From Brugia malayi (taxonomy: Eukaryota; Nematoda; Chromadorea; Rhabditida; Onchocercidae), in the NCBI RefSeq assembly GCF_000002995.4, contig NW_025062284.1, forward strand, positions 248,001 to 312,000: a DNA stretch of 64,000 bases, in the 5' to 3' direction. Below, piece after piece: positions 44,301 through 56,891 of this stretch. Below the pieces are notes generated by a model, which did no database searches, was not told the DNA's origin, and worked only from the letters and a program-made list of their open reading frames with translations. Every line of letters starts with the position of its first letter. The stretch's first letter is position 1. A program made the position numbers and the translations under genes.

Positions 44301-47176
44301 TTTTCTTTCAGTCTCTTGTATAGCCTTGAGCAGATGACACCCAGTGAATTTAAAAAAGACACACATCGATGACAATGCTTTCCTAGTGTACGAGATTAAT
44401 TTAAATGATAATATCTGTTGAGGATACAGTAAACATCGTCTCTTCTTCCTCTCTTCTTCATATGATCTATTTGCATTGTCGGTGAGAGCATTATGTGTCA
44501 TCCACTCCTAGCAACAACAAAAAGCTATTTTCGTATTAATGTGACCGTATTTTATCGATCAATTTTTATATATATCACGAATACTTTTTAGCAGCATCCA
44601 TCGTCTATGAAAAAAAAAAAACATTTGATAGGTAGTATTTTCAGAATCTGTGAAGACACCTTGAATATTCAGATTTCATTTCAAAGCATTCAAAAAAAAA
44701 AAAAAAAGTCCATATGTTTATGCATGCGAAACAGTGGTATAATGTCGTCTCCTGGCATTCATTAAATGAAGAAAGAATAACCACTGTATAAAAACAAACA
44801 AACAAACAAACAAATAAGTAAACAAACAAGGTGATGTGTTAAAAAAATATGACATCGTCATATAATGGATTTTAATTCCTTTCTAAAAAAAAAAAAAAAA
44901 AAAAAAAGATTTGCTAAGTTATAAAATGACCTCTTTGTTTTAAAAAGCAGTATTTCCATGGATTTGCACAAAAATTTTAATAACTGAAAATAATTTGTTG
45001 AACCAAGTAAATGATCTTCCTCATAATAAAAATTTTCATTGTATGCATATTATATTAAAATCAAGTTTGTTTGAAAACATCACTATCACAGGAAATCTGC
45101 CGTAGTTTTGCGAAAGCTAAAAAAAAAATGCTTAAAATGAGGATTAGATATAAATATATAAATAAAAAAAAAAAAAACATGAAAAGACTGAAAATGAGCG
45201 TGAACCTGTAAATTCGAAGTAAAATTCTAGCATAATTTTCATATTTGGTACAAAAAATTCAGCATTGATAATATACCATTGAATGGCTATGAGAAACAAC
45301 TACTATTGTAGACCAAAAATTATATTAACCACTAGAAACATTACATTTTAGCGAATGGAAACCTATTTTTGCGTAATGAGCAGAGCAGCAGCAGCAGATC
45401 TGACACATCATGCAAATATACAAAATCATCCAACCCTTGAGCAAAAGCATAGAATCAACAATGGGTAACACTGTATTCATCAATACAATTTCAGTATACA
45501 AATCCAAGTTCCTCACAACTGTAGAAATAAACAATTTTTTACCTTCCCTCTTAATGAAATTAACATTTTCAAGAAAATACATGCAAAAATATTTCCTAGA
45601 ATAAAGTTCCTTCCCATTAAAAAGATTGAACCTCCATCGAATTTAAAAAAAAATGTTTATTTTTATACAAACGAATTTGTTCACCCTAACTTGCAAGTAG
45701 TGAAAATATAAGTGTGTGCTTGTATACGTCCTCTGAGGTAACCGACGACATATCCAGGATTTTTCTGGGAAGAGCTTCTTGATTAAACAAAAGTTTAACA
45801 CAAAAAAAAATCTCAATTTAAATCAAACTTGAAGATTGAGTCTTGTTGTCTTCATTTTTCACTTTCTGTCACTACACCGTTAAAGTGATAAAAAGATAGA
45901 TGACCAGTGATAACCTAAAATACTACTTAGTAAAATATTATAAAAGAAAGAGATGAAAACGAAATTCAACCTCACTTAATCCTGGATATGTCACTATTGC
46001 ATTAGGACATTAATGATAGTATCGCCATGAGCAATTGAATCTTAATCCATCGTATAATTAAAAAAAACAAGCAGACATTATAACAAAACAAACATGATGT
46101 AAATGTAAATATTGAAAATATAATACAAACAATTGCTCCATGTCAGCAGAGATTTCTTGATACTTATCATACAATTTAAAACTCTAAAAGAGGACAGTAC
46201 TAATATCTTTACTTGAAAATAATGATGTAAATTACAATCTAGACAGCGTTTTTTTCTTTCTTTAAAATGTTCAGTCATTAAGTCAAGATTAGTTCCAAGC
46301 TTACCGCTTTTTTTTCCAATTTAGGATGAACTGGTTGTAACTGCCTTTTACCTTTCCTGTCTCATATCTAAAGCCTTCAGATATATCTCTCACCTTATTT
46401 AGCGCTGTCCGAAATAACAAACAGGCTAATTCAGCAAAGACTAGAACGAGAGCTTTTTTAGCCCAAAATAACCATACTGGATTCTGAGATCATAAACGCC
46501 TGATAAAATATAGTGTGTTTGAAAGTTAGTTAATGACAACATTTATGAAGTAAGCCTCTCAAATAAAACGTTGTTCATGCGCTGATCGTTATAAATAATT
46601 TTGCTTTTTCCTATAGAGAAAAGAAAAAATTTAAATTATAGTAGGGTCTTCATCGCCTTATCAACCCGCAACAAAAAAAAAAAAAAAAAATGAATATATT
46701 AAAAAAAATTTCCAAATCATATCGTCAATAAAAACCATCGATCCAATGCAAGGGAATTGAAGTAAAGAAGGTACCAAGCACTCTTCTTAATGCCACAGAA
46801 ATGATTTTAAATCTCAGCCTTCTTTTTCAGACATTAAAAAGTTAAACTATGTATAGATCTAATCTAGAAACCCAAAACGAAAAATACTTACATCCAATTT
46901 AAACTTTCATTTTAAAATGATCCCAACTGACGTTAGCATAAGACAAAAAAGAGAAGTAATAAGGAGATACATATATAATACAAGTGCATTTGTATTATTC
47001 AGCGACCAGTGACACAGGAAACTAACTAACAACAGTCACAGATCTCTCTCTCTCTGAGTTTGTCAACGAACAAGATAAAGAGAAAGGAAAAAAACCTGAG
47101 ATCGGCTTGTTTCTCTAATCCTCAACATAAGAGGTAATTTGGTATGAAAAAGAAAAAAAAAAATGCATGACACCAT
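38382..47176. other. Gene-poor 8.8-kb intergenic region
   Basis: Convergent 3' flanks of the LAP1-like gene and taf-6. It holds a 32-bp tandem duplication (gtaacacatgcatatagtta..., about 40459-40522), a 27-bp repeat containing gataatccattaatacgatc at about 40950-41020, AAAC/AAAT runs at 44791-44820, and long poly-A/T tracts at 44692-44707, 44885-44908 and 46671-46690. Short open frames (for example 39897-40085 minus and 40847-41041 plus) show no recognisable domain or splice context. No RNA gene was recognised. Confidence 0.5.
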
Positions 47177-50100
47177 TCATGAATTTCTAAAACTGTCATT
47201 CGTGGAGCTCGAAGTACCACGCTGACTTGTTACAATCATTTTCTTATATCCACTTGGTCGAACAACATAAGAGTTTGTCTAAATTTAATTTAGGATATAA
47301 TACGAATTTGGAATTCGATATTACGAAATAGTGTGGTGAGTGGAAATGCATACATACATCTTCCAAACATTAACAATAAATAATATAAACAAACTAAAAC
47401 GAAAAATTTTTGCTTAAATTTAAACTACGCTGATAACATTCTACTTCGGAATCTAGTGCTAATGATAGAGTCGTAGAAGAGCAAGACATTAAATAGTTCT
47501 CTTACACGTCTTAAGAAGAAAACAGAAGAATAATAAAGCAAAAAGCAAACAAAACGACATACCGGTGAGTTTGTTCCACCCGAGACATAATATGTACTCT
47601 GTTGTGTTGGACGACTCAGTACTGAAGTTGATTGTTGCAAACGGCTACCACTGATAATGTTAACATATGGTTGCTGGGTAGAATTTCGAACAGGCACAGG
47701 TGAGCTCTGTGGGCGGACCACATAAAGTGGTGAACTGGATAAAGAAGTCACAGGTTGTTTTGTACCTATCATCAAACGCTGTTGCTGCTGCTGAAATGAT
47801 TTGTAGATATTAGAATAAATGAACGGATACAAAAAAATTTAATCCTTAGTAATTCTTCTCTTTTCCTACTTCTCTTCCTCTCTCTCTCTCCTTTCCACAA
47901 AGAAGCTTAATGAATGCAGTATACACTAACCGTGGATGCAGAGGGCCTTCGGTCACTTCCAGATCTGTGCAGAACAGCAGAATGTACATTGTTGTTACTT
48001 GCCGGTGTACTACCAGATACTACTGATGTATGCTCACTTGTTATGACTCTGTAAAAATAACATTTACTGTAATTTCTGCACTGTTTTGCGGTAATTAGTC
48101 CAAAAATGTCCTGAAATTTACTGCAGAACGAGAATGATTTTCGATATGTATTTCGGACTACATTAATCTTATTTTAACCAAAAGTAGTGATTATTAATAA
48201 TATGTAAAACTCAAGACTCTGCAAAAAATAAAAAAAAGAAAAACTGCAAGACCATAACATACTTGTGTACAGCTTCGCCAAATCCTCCGAACATGTTCTG
48301 ATAATCCGTAACTTCCTTCAGTCCAGTTGGCTTTTGAATTTTTACGAAATGCACCAATACTTTCTTTAAAACAGTTCTTTAAATGGCAATATAGAAAAAA
48401 TGTATGATATTAACATTTTTTTAACGGAAGTTTAAGTTATGATAACGAATTTTCACTTACAATAACGAAATTTTGAAGTTTTTCTGCGGCTAATTTATCA
48501 ACCACGTTCGGTTTGTCCGACATAACTTTCCGAAGATCATTGTGTAGCTGAGCAGCTCGAGGTATCACCACAGAATGCACAGTCTGCAACAAATCCCATA
48601 ATTATGACGTAAAAGATATAGAATGTCACGAATTCCAATCTAATTGTTATTACTACTTAAACTGTTTTATGAACTTTATAACATCCAACAATTTAAAAAT
48701 AAAAAAAATTCAAGGATTTTCTAAAACAATACAAAGCCAACATCTCCAGCTTCACATACTCATAATGGCTCAACACAAACTTTGGACACCAAACACAAAG
48801 CAAATAAACCCGAAGCTTGGCTAACCTCCCTATCAAACAAGACACAAAAAGTAATTCAGAATAGCGATAAAATACAATAACAATAATTTAAAAGTGCCAT
48901 TCGTTTTTTTTTTGTTTGTTCTAATATATATTACTTAACGTAATAGAAATTTAATAATTAAAAGATGTACATCAACACCGAGCTCGTTCAGAGCATACAG
49001 TGACCCGTACAATGCCGCAAGTGTACAACTTTCATCACGCCAAACTTGGGCAAGCACTTGAGTTACACGCGATCGTAAGTGGTTGATGTTATATGACCTG
49101 AAAAGTCCTGTTCCAATATGAAAACTTTTTTCATGTAGTTGATTTTATAGGGTTCAATTTTTGTTTTTTATGTAAGATTACAAGAATATTCCAATGATTA
49201 TTGCTGAACAATTTTAATTCTCGTTTATATAATATGTATAAAAATCCCACCTGCATATATTGGCTAACAAACGACTGGAAAACTCGCGTAATGCCCAATG
49301 ATTGTCTGTTTCTGGGCGAGCACACAATTGCCGACTTAATATGCACGACAGTATAGAAGGCAATAACTCATGTAACTGTAAATCTCAGGATCGGTAATTC
49401 AGTAATTAGAAAATACAAACAAATTATTGTTGTCAAAAAAGATACACCAAAAAGTTTTATTGTCAGCCAAGAATGATTGATCATCTACACACCAAATCAT
49501 TATACAAATTCTTTAGTTTCGTTAATGTATTAGAAATCAGATCGAAATATAGTCACTGACACAACGCTCCAATGATAATGCTGGATTATTTGCCAAACTC
49601 TGAATCATCCTCATCAAATATATCAGAATAGCCAGATTGTGTTGCACAATATTGCATCGAACCTTAATTTAAAAAATGTAGTAAAATTAGCGAAAACAAG
49701 ATTACTTCGATAACAAAAAATATTCACTTTGTAGAATAAACGAACGAATAAGCAACCAACCCCTTCAACAATCACCACCGAAAACCTAGGCAGTAATTGT
49801 TGTAAACCCGCATCTGTTTGAAGGCTGTATAAGGCTTCCTGTAAATCAGAATTGAGAATCAGAGAATTACAAGAACGAAACCATGGATTCAAAACACTGA
49901 GTTGAGTTAAAAAATAAACTATGAATTATGAAATTAACAGGATATTGCAACCATTCTAATCTCAATAACATTATGCCTCATCAACATTAAAACAAAGATT
50001 TTTACTTCACAAATGTGGTAAGATAGAAACATTGTTTTATTATCATTAGCAACTTACTACTAAGCTTTGTCATAACATGAAATGAAAGAAGTACAGACAA

Positions 50101-52277
50101 TTAAATAAGCGTACCGTCCTCCTTGTATCATCACTGCCCATAATAGCCTCAGTAATCTCCTTAAAGAACACCTGCTGCTCCTGAAGGAAATTAAACATAT
50201 TTCGCATACTAATGAATTTTCTTATTGATAAGAAAAACCAATAATCAACTATAAAAAGACCTGACTTTGCAAGTAAAATCAACAATAATGAAATACAAAA
50301 ACAATAATAAGTATTGAATGTTGAGATACCAAAAAAAAATTCTTTTTTTCAAGAATCTCAACCGTACATAATGACATACCAGACTGTTAACCTTTCTGTT
50401 TCATTTCTGCATGACAGGCAACATGACATTCACGAAAAGTATGAACAATAACTGAATGACATATCAATCCATAGTCAGTAAGTAAAGCAAAAACCAACCA
50501 CGGATAGTGCGTGTGTAGAAGTTGTTTTGATTTGTACTTGCTCGGTCTGTCGCAGGCCTCTACATGCCTTTGATAATATCGATAGACCCGTATCAACTGC
50601 TGCTTTTTCAGTAGCAACTACTACTGCCGCTTCTTTCTGTACCACAGGAGCTGGATTCTCTGGCACAGCTGGTTGCACGCCATCAATCACCAACCAATGA
50701 GCTGAAACGAAATTATTTTTGCACCTTATAATGCCGAAATGGTGAATTTGTTGCAGAAAACTGTAGCCTGCACAGCACAACAAACTGAAACATCTGCAAA
50801 AAACAAACAAAAGGTAACGAAAACGTCGTGATAACCGACATGACATAAAATGGTTTAAAAATTTTGCAACTGCCTTTAAAAATTTTACAAAAAAAAGTTT
50901 TTGTAAATCACTAAAAACAACAGACAAAATATACTCAAATTCGAGGGACAGCAATTCTCCGGTTTTTTTGAGAGGAAGAAAACATATTAAAAACTTGCAT
51001 TTAATATTGGTTTCAAGAGGTAATTTAGCAGCAGGAGCATTAACTACTGGTGTGATCTCGATATCACGATCATCCGTAACAAACAAATCACGTCCCATCG
51101 ATCCAGCGAAACGGAAAGGCAACCCTTCTTTCACAGTGAAACCAAATAAAGGCTAGAATAATATATTTGATTTTACAATATTTTCATTTCTAATTTAAGA
51201 AAATCTTGAAATTCTAAAGCTGTAACCAAAAATTAATACCGGATAGCCGCCCAATGCAAATGCTGAATCGATGTCCTCAGCTGTGACGCGCTTACGACGA
51301 CCGTGCACAGCAAATTTTTTTGCTTGTTCAGTTACCATCTGAAAAAAAAACTCAAAAGCCAAAGATGTCTGCAATCAGTAACCTAAATAAAGTTACGGTG
51401 GAAAGATGGAAGCCAAGACATGCACATGCTTTTAAAGTAGAATGTTGTTACCTTCACTGCATAAGTCGTTTGAACTGCTATTTGAGATGCGCAAACATCG
51501 GAAAGCCCTGCTATGCCAACGGATTCTGCCACTACCTGGAATTCGCATCTGAACTTTATGCTCAAATTTATAGAAAACGAATCGCTAAACAACCTAAGTC
51601 TCCGAAAACAACAAAAAAAAAAAAAAGTGAGGCTGTGTTCAGTGATCATAAAAAACAAAAAATTTGGTTAGTGTAACAGGAAAAATGTATGTTACCTTAA
51701 CATATGAAATGCCATATTCCGCATCTACATTTGCTGCTCCGGAATTGCTGGTGTGTGTATTTGCTGCACCTGTTAAAAACGTGTGTTTGTAAAAATAAAT
51801 TAAATAAATAGAACGTCAGAAAAAAATGAAATAAGAAATTTAATACTTTACAGAATAAAATATGCATATTGCTGTTGAGCCAAAATTTTATAAGGATTTC
51901 GGTTTTCTCGATTCAATTAAAAATATATCAACAAAAAAAGACATTCCTTCAAAACAATGCTAAATTTCCTCTTGTAATTTGTCGGAGCTATCATTCTAGA
52001 AGACTCCACTACTACTTAAATTAACACAGTTCGTTATTCGACCAGGTTTCACTTTGAATTTCTCAACTATATTTGGTTCCCAAACCATATCAACTAACTG
52101 CTTAACTGCGGATCACCAGAATAATTCTAATACACAGCGTCTCAGTTCCACCAAACGATTGATGAAATAACTTCAAAGGCATCATAACAGCCTTAATATG
52201 AACAATAAACACTAACCAGATGTGCTAGCAACATTCTGATGGCCACCATTAATCACACGCTGAACATTATTTGGCAT
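47177..52277 (-). CDS. taf-6: TFIID subunit TAF6
   Basis: Sixteen exons join in phase (coding order): 52217-52277, 51696-51769, 51452-51535, 51240-51338, 50999-51152, 50499-50701, 50115-50180, 49761-49838, 49561-49662, 49251-49375, 48971-49097, 48471-48593, 48263-48363, 47931-48048, 47563-47790 and 47177-47278, giving about 614 aa. The histone fold spans about 38-106 ([39 protein letters not shown]). The conserved linker [17 protein letters not shown] and [15 protein letters not shown] follow. The HEAT-repeat domain (about 226-430) has [49 protein letters not shown] and [19 protein letters not shown]. The C-terminal third is Ser/Thr/Gln-rich and disordered-looking. TAF6 pairs with TAF9 through the histone fold inside TFIID at core promoters. 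Intron 5 has a GC-AG donor (see findings). Confidence 0.94.
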
Positions 52278-53371
52278 TACACCGTTTGCACCGTTGCCGT
52301 GCTGAACAGCGGGATTCAGAAATCAACCGCTTTTAGCACGATATCTCACAAACTGCTAGGACGTTAAATCAATCCACAAATTCCGAGTGAAATAAATTTT
52401 CACATTCAGAGCACCTGAAAATAAATAGTTAAACTATAAAACGAACATGATTACTCCTAGAAGATTTGAACTCAACATGCCGCACAATGAGATCAAGTTT
52501 GACTCACCTGCAAGAGAGCAAATCGCCAATACCTTCGTTATACGTTAATATCAATACGCGTATGTAGATATTTTACACGAAGTGCATGCCTCAAACGTAT
52601 GTGAACAATAATATCCATATGCTCATGGATAAGTAAACATCACATACTTCCATAGTAAAAAATTTCGAGAAATTCTTTAATTTTAAATTAACATCTTCAC
52701 GTTGCAACGGATAGTATATGCATGGTGTTGACACCATCTTAACCACAGGATCACAACTGCGATAAAAACAATTTACCTATACAAACAAGACGGAGAGTGA
52801 AAGCATACAAAAAGATAATGTTAAAAAGTACATTTCAAAATTATGATAATAGCTATTTAAACAGGAGAGAGTATATTATAGTATATAATCCGAAACAGTT
52901 TTGCTTACGCAAAAAAAAAAAAAGACGTTGAATAAATATCCTCACCCCCATTTTTCTAATAACAAGCAATACTCATGAACCAGATTTTTTTTAGGAAAAT
53001 GAATTGGAAAGTTCTAGTAAAGTAAAGCATTTTAAACGACTGAAAATAAGATTGCTATGAAAAAAGAATGATAAAAGATATGCTGTCATACACGTAACTG
53101 CAAAACAACAATATCACCTCATTATATCAAGAAATAGAAATATCCTAATATAAATAACAAGAGCTCTTTTTTATTGAAAACCAAAAAAATAATTTTATAG
53201 CCATATAAAATAGACTTGTTGAATTTAAGACTGTAAACCGAACAATAATTTATTCTTCAAAGAAAAAATTGCTCTCCCCCAATTTTTCAATATATTGCTT
53301 CAAATTTATGAGAAAATAACAGGAAAACTGTAACACAACAGCGTAAGTACCAACAAAGTCACTGTCTTTGG
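52278..53371. other. Region between SPCS2 and taf-6
   Basis: About 1.1 kb between the stop of the upstream same-strand gene and the taf-6 ATG. It is AT-rich with no exon seen. The gap is much longer than the roughly 100 bp typical of nematode operons, so separate promoters are more likely. Confidence 0.5.
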
Positions 53372-55080
53372 TCATCCATCTTTTCTTAATACACTGTTAA
53401 TAATATGTGCTAATTCTTTTTCCAGGAGTGGCAGAACAATAACACCTTCTTCATCTATGAATGCTCCTATAGATTTGAGGACCTGAAATGTTGGATGTAG
53501 TTTCCCAATAAGAATTATTAGAGAAAACAATTTAAACTTCTCCCAAAATATGTTTTTAACTATCCCACACACCAATGCATGAATGAACAGCTTGTATTCA
53601 TTAACGAATTCAGTCACATTTTGGAGGAAAAATGATATGGAGAGTATTAATTTTATATTTTGTTTTACTACTACTGAAGCCTCAAAAAGTTTCGCCTATT
53701 TGTTTCTAACCGAGGATATAACGTCAACCGATAAATTTGTCATAAAGTTACTACGAAATGAATAACATTTTACAAACTTGGAAAAAATCACATACTTTGA
53801 TGTATCCTGTACGCGGTTCTTGCATATACTCGGCTTCTAGAATATATTTGTCATCATATCTGAAAAATCGATGAACAATGACCATATAAAAAGCTTTTCC
53901 ACATTCATAGAAATTTTATGGATACATAAATAAATCTGAAAAAAACCAACTTTTTGATCGATGATGACCATTTCCAATATCTTTTCGGAGTCCGTTCACT
54001 TGGATCTATTTCAACGGCTTGATAAAAAGTACCTTTTTCAATATACCACTGATAGAGTTGTAAAACACCCATTAATATAAAATATGTAATGGAACATGTT
54101 GCAAGCACCTAAAACTTTCATAAAATCATTATTTTGCGTTTTAAAAGTAACAAAAATTAAAAGAGAAAAACAACTGGATCAACAATTCAACCTATTTATG
54201 GATTAACAAATATAAAGAATTTATATGTAAGTGTAAATACATAATGAAATTGAATTTGGAGAAAAAATCACCGGTTTCGATTTTGGAAATGGCTCATAAT
54301 AATCGTATATGAGGGCAATAGCGGCAAAACCAACAGCAATAGTAGATATTATTAACCGTCCATCTGCTAGCGTATGTCTCTCTGTCCAAGTATCATATTT
54401 TTCATTGAAAATCTAAATGCTTCTGGGTACACAAAATGTAAATGCATTTTTTTTAAAAAATATTTTTACAATACAGTTATTGATAACCTAGCAGTTATCA
54501 ACTTATTCATCGATAGAAATGTAAACATTTATAGCGCTCTCCGAACATGAAAAATAGTGAACTACAAAGGACTTGTCAACGCCCCAACAACGACCTTAAA
54601 ACTATTTCGGAAAATGAATTGATAATGAAGCAGTACTCTTGCTTTCAGAAAACATAAGCGGTATTAACCTTTCTAATTGCATCATCAATTGTGTTTCTTA
54701 CGCTTGGCCCATCCCACTTATTTACTCGCAGTTGATCACAAGATTTATCCAACATTGCTTTAGAAGTTCCACTGCTTTGTGAATTCTAAAAGATTTGGGA
54801 AACATCGTGTCTACAGCAGTGGATGTTCCAAGTATTAATTAAAGCCTGATAATTTACGAAATATTTTCTCTTAAATAACTATCTTCCTACACCCCTTATG
54901 TGTAAAAAAATAGTCCATAAATTAATCAACAAAAATAACCAATAAGTAACAAAAATTCGTATGAAAAAAGACGGAAGTAAACAAAAAAGTAAGAGTTACT
55001 TCTCTCCATACTTTGGAAGATCTAATAAACAAATTTAAAGCTTCTCCATATCAACAAAACAGACTTACTTTGGATGGCAT
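53372..55080 (-). CDS. SPCS2: Signal peptidase complex subunit 2 (SPC25)
   Basis: Six exons join in phase (coding order): 55069-55080, 54669-54785, 54272-54412, 53951-54108, 53796-53859 and 53372-53482, giving about 200 aa. Recognisable SPCS2 signatures are VNKWDGPSVRNTIDDAIRK near the N-terminus, then LADGRLIISTIAVGFAAIAL and YDYYEPFPKSKP. A second membrane helix (VLATCSITYFILMGVLQLY) follows, then YDDKYILEAEY and the C-terminal IGAFIDEEGVIVLPLLEKEL. The two helices form a hairpin with both termini in the cytosol; the subunit supports signal peptide cleavage at the ER translocon. Human SPCS2 is 226 aa, so this is close to full length. The first coding exon is only 12 nt (four codons, ATG CCA TCC AAA) and is chosen because it supplies the only in-frame ATG with a GTAAGT donor; Met of AMLDKS at about residue 15 is an alternative start. 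Confidence 0.9.
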
Positions 55081-56891
55081 GATTGCAACTCTTTCGTTAC
55101 AAATATTGTCTGAAAAACATCTTTTAATGAAAATTAATATTATCGTCGTGTAATGCAATACTTGCAAACAATATAATATCCTGATAGATATTAACACTTT
55201 ACACGACGTCGATAGTGAATTCTGTTTCAACTGAAGTTTGTCTAACTATATTTTAGTCCAACTTCTTAGTAAATGGAACTAAAACTTCTACAGCAACCTT
55301 GTAATCAATCGCTAAAATTGTAGGACAACAAACATTATAGATGAAACATGAATCTCATGAATAATCCAAAACATGGTTTAAAATTTTCTACGATAAGCAA
55401 AGTACTCCACTTCCTATCAAGAAAGATAACCAAAGCTAATATTTTACTAATATTTTACTCTCTATGATCTTCAAGATGTGGAAAAAAACAGGAACAGTGA
55501 AGCCATTTATTTCACTAGCGATTTATTGCAGATGATAGTTTAACTTGAATACTCTATGTCTAAACATTTCATCCTAATCTACGAATTCTTCCTAGCTCAT
55601 GCCTTCATTCGAAATATATATCATTGAATCACATTTTTCAGCATTCTAGATAAGTAAAAACACAGAGACATTCAGTAACTGGAATTCTCAATCGATAGTT
55701 AAAGATAATTTCTGGAACTTTGAACCTATTAATGAAGTTTACTGATGTCGGAAAAAAAAAACCTGTCGCCTATGACAGCATCACAGGTTGCTCACCTATT
55801 GCTGAAGAGACTATAAGTTCTTTGTCCATAAACTCATCTACTGTGTCTCAGGACCTAGTCAGTCATTCAAGTGAAAGTGTCACAAAACATTCAACTACTT
55901 CAATAAGGACAGTTTTTTTTTTTTTGCAAAATGATGAAATGAAATTACAAAAACTGATCTAAGGAAGTTAGAAAAGCAATAATCAAATAGTCCCAAAAGT
56001 TGAGTTAGCTTCTCAAGAAAATAACCTTTCACTGAGCAGCAGTACAGTCTACCTTTACCTTTACGGAATGCAATACACACCTGCACTTCCGGTTCGTGTG
56101 TCCCAGCCTAACAACACACGTCACCACGATGTTAAGGTAGCGAAAGGAATCCACTAGTACTGCACCTGTCTTTGGTTAGACGTTAAAGACGGGTTAGGGA
56201 ATATGTGAGTGTGAGAGAATAAAGAAAAACAGAAATTCTCATTGGTGCTGGAAAATTTCCAGCTATGGTTTTACGACGAAAGCATGCCTCTCGATCGATA
56301 TTTCCTGGCAGTGATGTTGTGATCGCGTGATTCTTGCTCGCTGTTCACGTGTGGATCGGTTGTGTTTGTGTAGTGCGTGAGGACTTCTGCAGACGTAGTG
56401 TAGGCGTATCTTTTTACGTCCTCACGTACCGTTTCAGCGTTTTTGTCACGTTTCTCAGCAACGGCAGGGAGCAGTTTGTCCGTTGCAACTAACAACTATA
56501 CACGTTTTTAAAAGTTGTAACGGCTTGTAATCTGAGTTTACATTAGAGGGGTCAAGTTTGATGTGTTTTCAGTAATCTTTTTTCTCCTGCACATAAAGTT
56601 TTCCTCCTTTACTTAGAAGGCAAAGATTTAGAATAAGTTAATAGATTGAATCCCAAGTGTGAGTCTTGTTCCAGAGCGAATCGATGCAAAATCTTCTTTG
56701 TATCAGTTGTATCCCGGAGTAATAAGATTGTCCAATCACGTTGCACAGAAAAGTTAAAGATCACATTTGTTCTTACAGAGTGCTATCGCGGTCTGCTCCT
56801 GCATTTCACTGTGAATTATACGTCAAGGTTTCATTAGTGAATACACACTTTGCGAGTTATTATTCTGCAAACTTTCTATTTGTGCTGAACA
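55081..56891. other. Divergent promoter region of SPCS2 and UIF-like gene
   Basis: A 1.8-kb head-to-head interval. It has locally higher CpG content at 56080-56500 (ccggttcgtgtgtccc, cacgtcaccacgatg), which suits a shared promoter. Open frames on both strands here (55720-55962 plus, 56271-56495 minus) have no domain or splice support. Confidence 0.5.

Noticed and set aside
50475..51134. A single 219-residue minus-strand reading frame
   Set aside because: It is two taf-6 exons joined by an intron that happens to stay open; the middle portion does not match TAF6.
51320..51676. 118-codon plus-strand open frame
   Set aside because: It is antisense to taf-6 exons 3 and 4 and their introns.
56271..56495. 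74-codon minus-strand frame in the divergent promoter region
   Set aside because: It lacks domain or splice evidence, and its higher GC content is explained better by a promoter.
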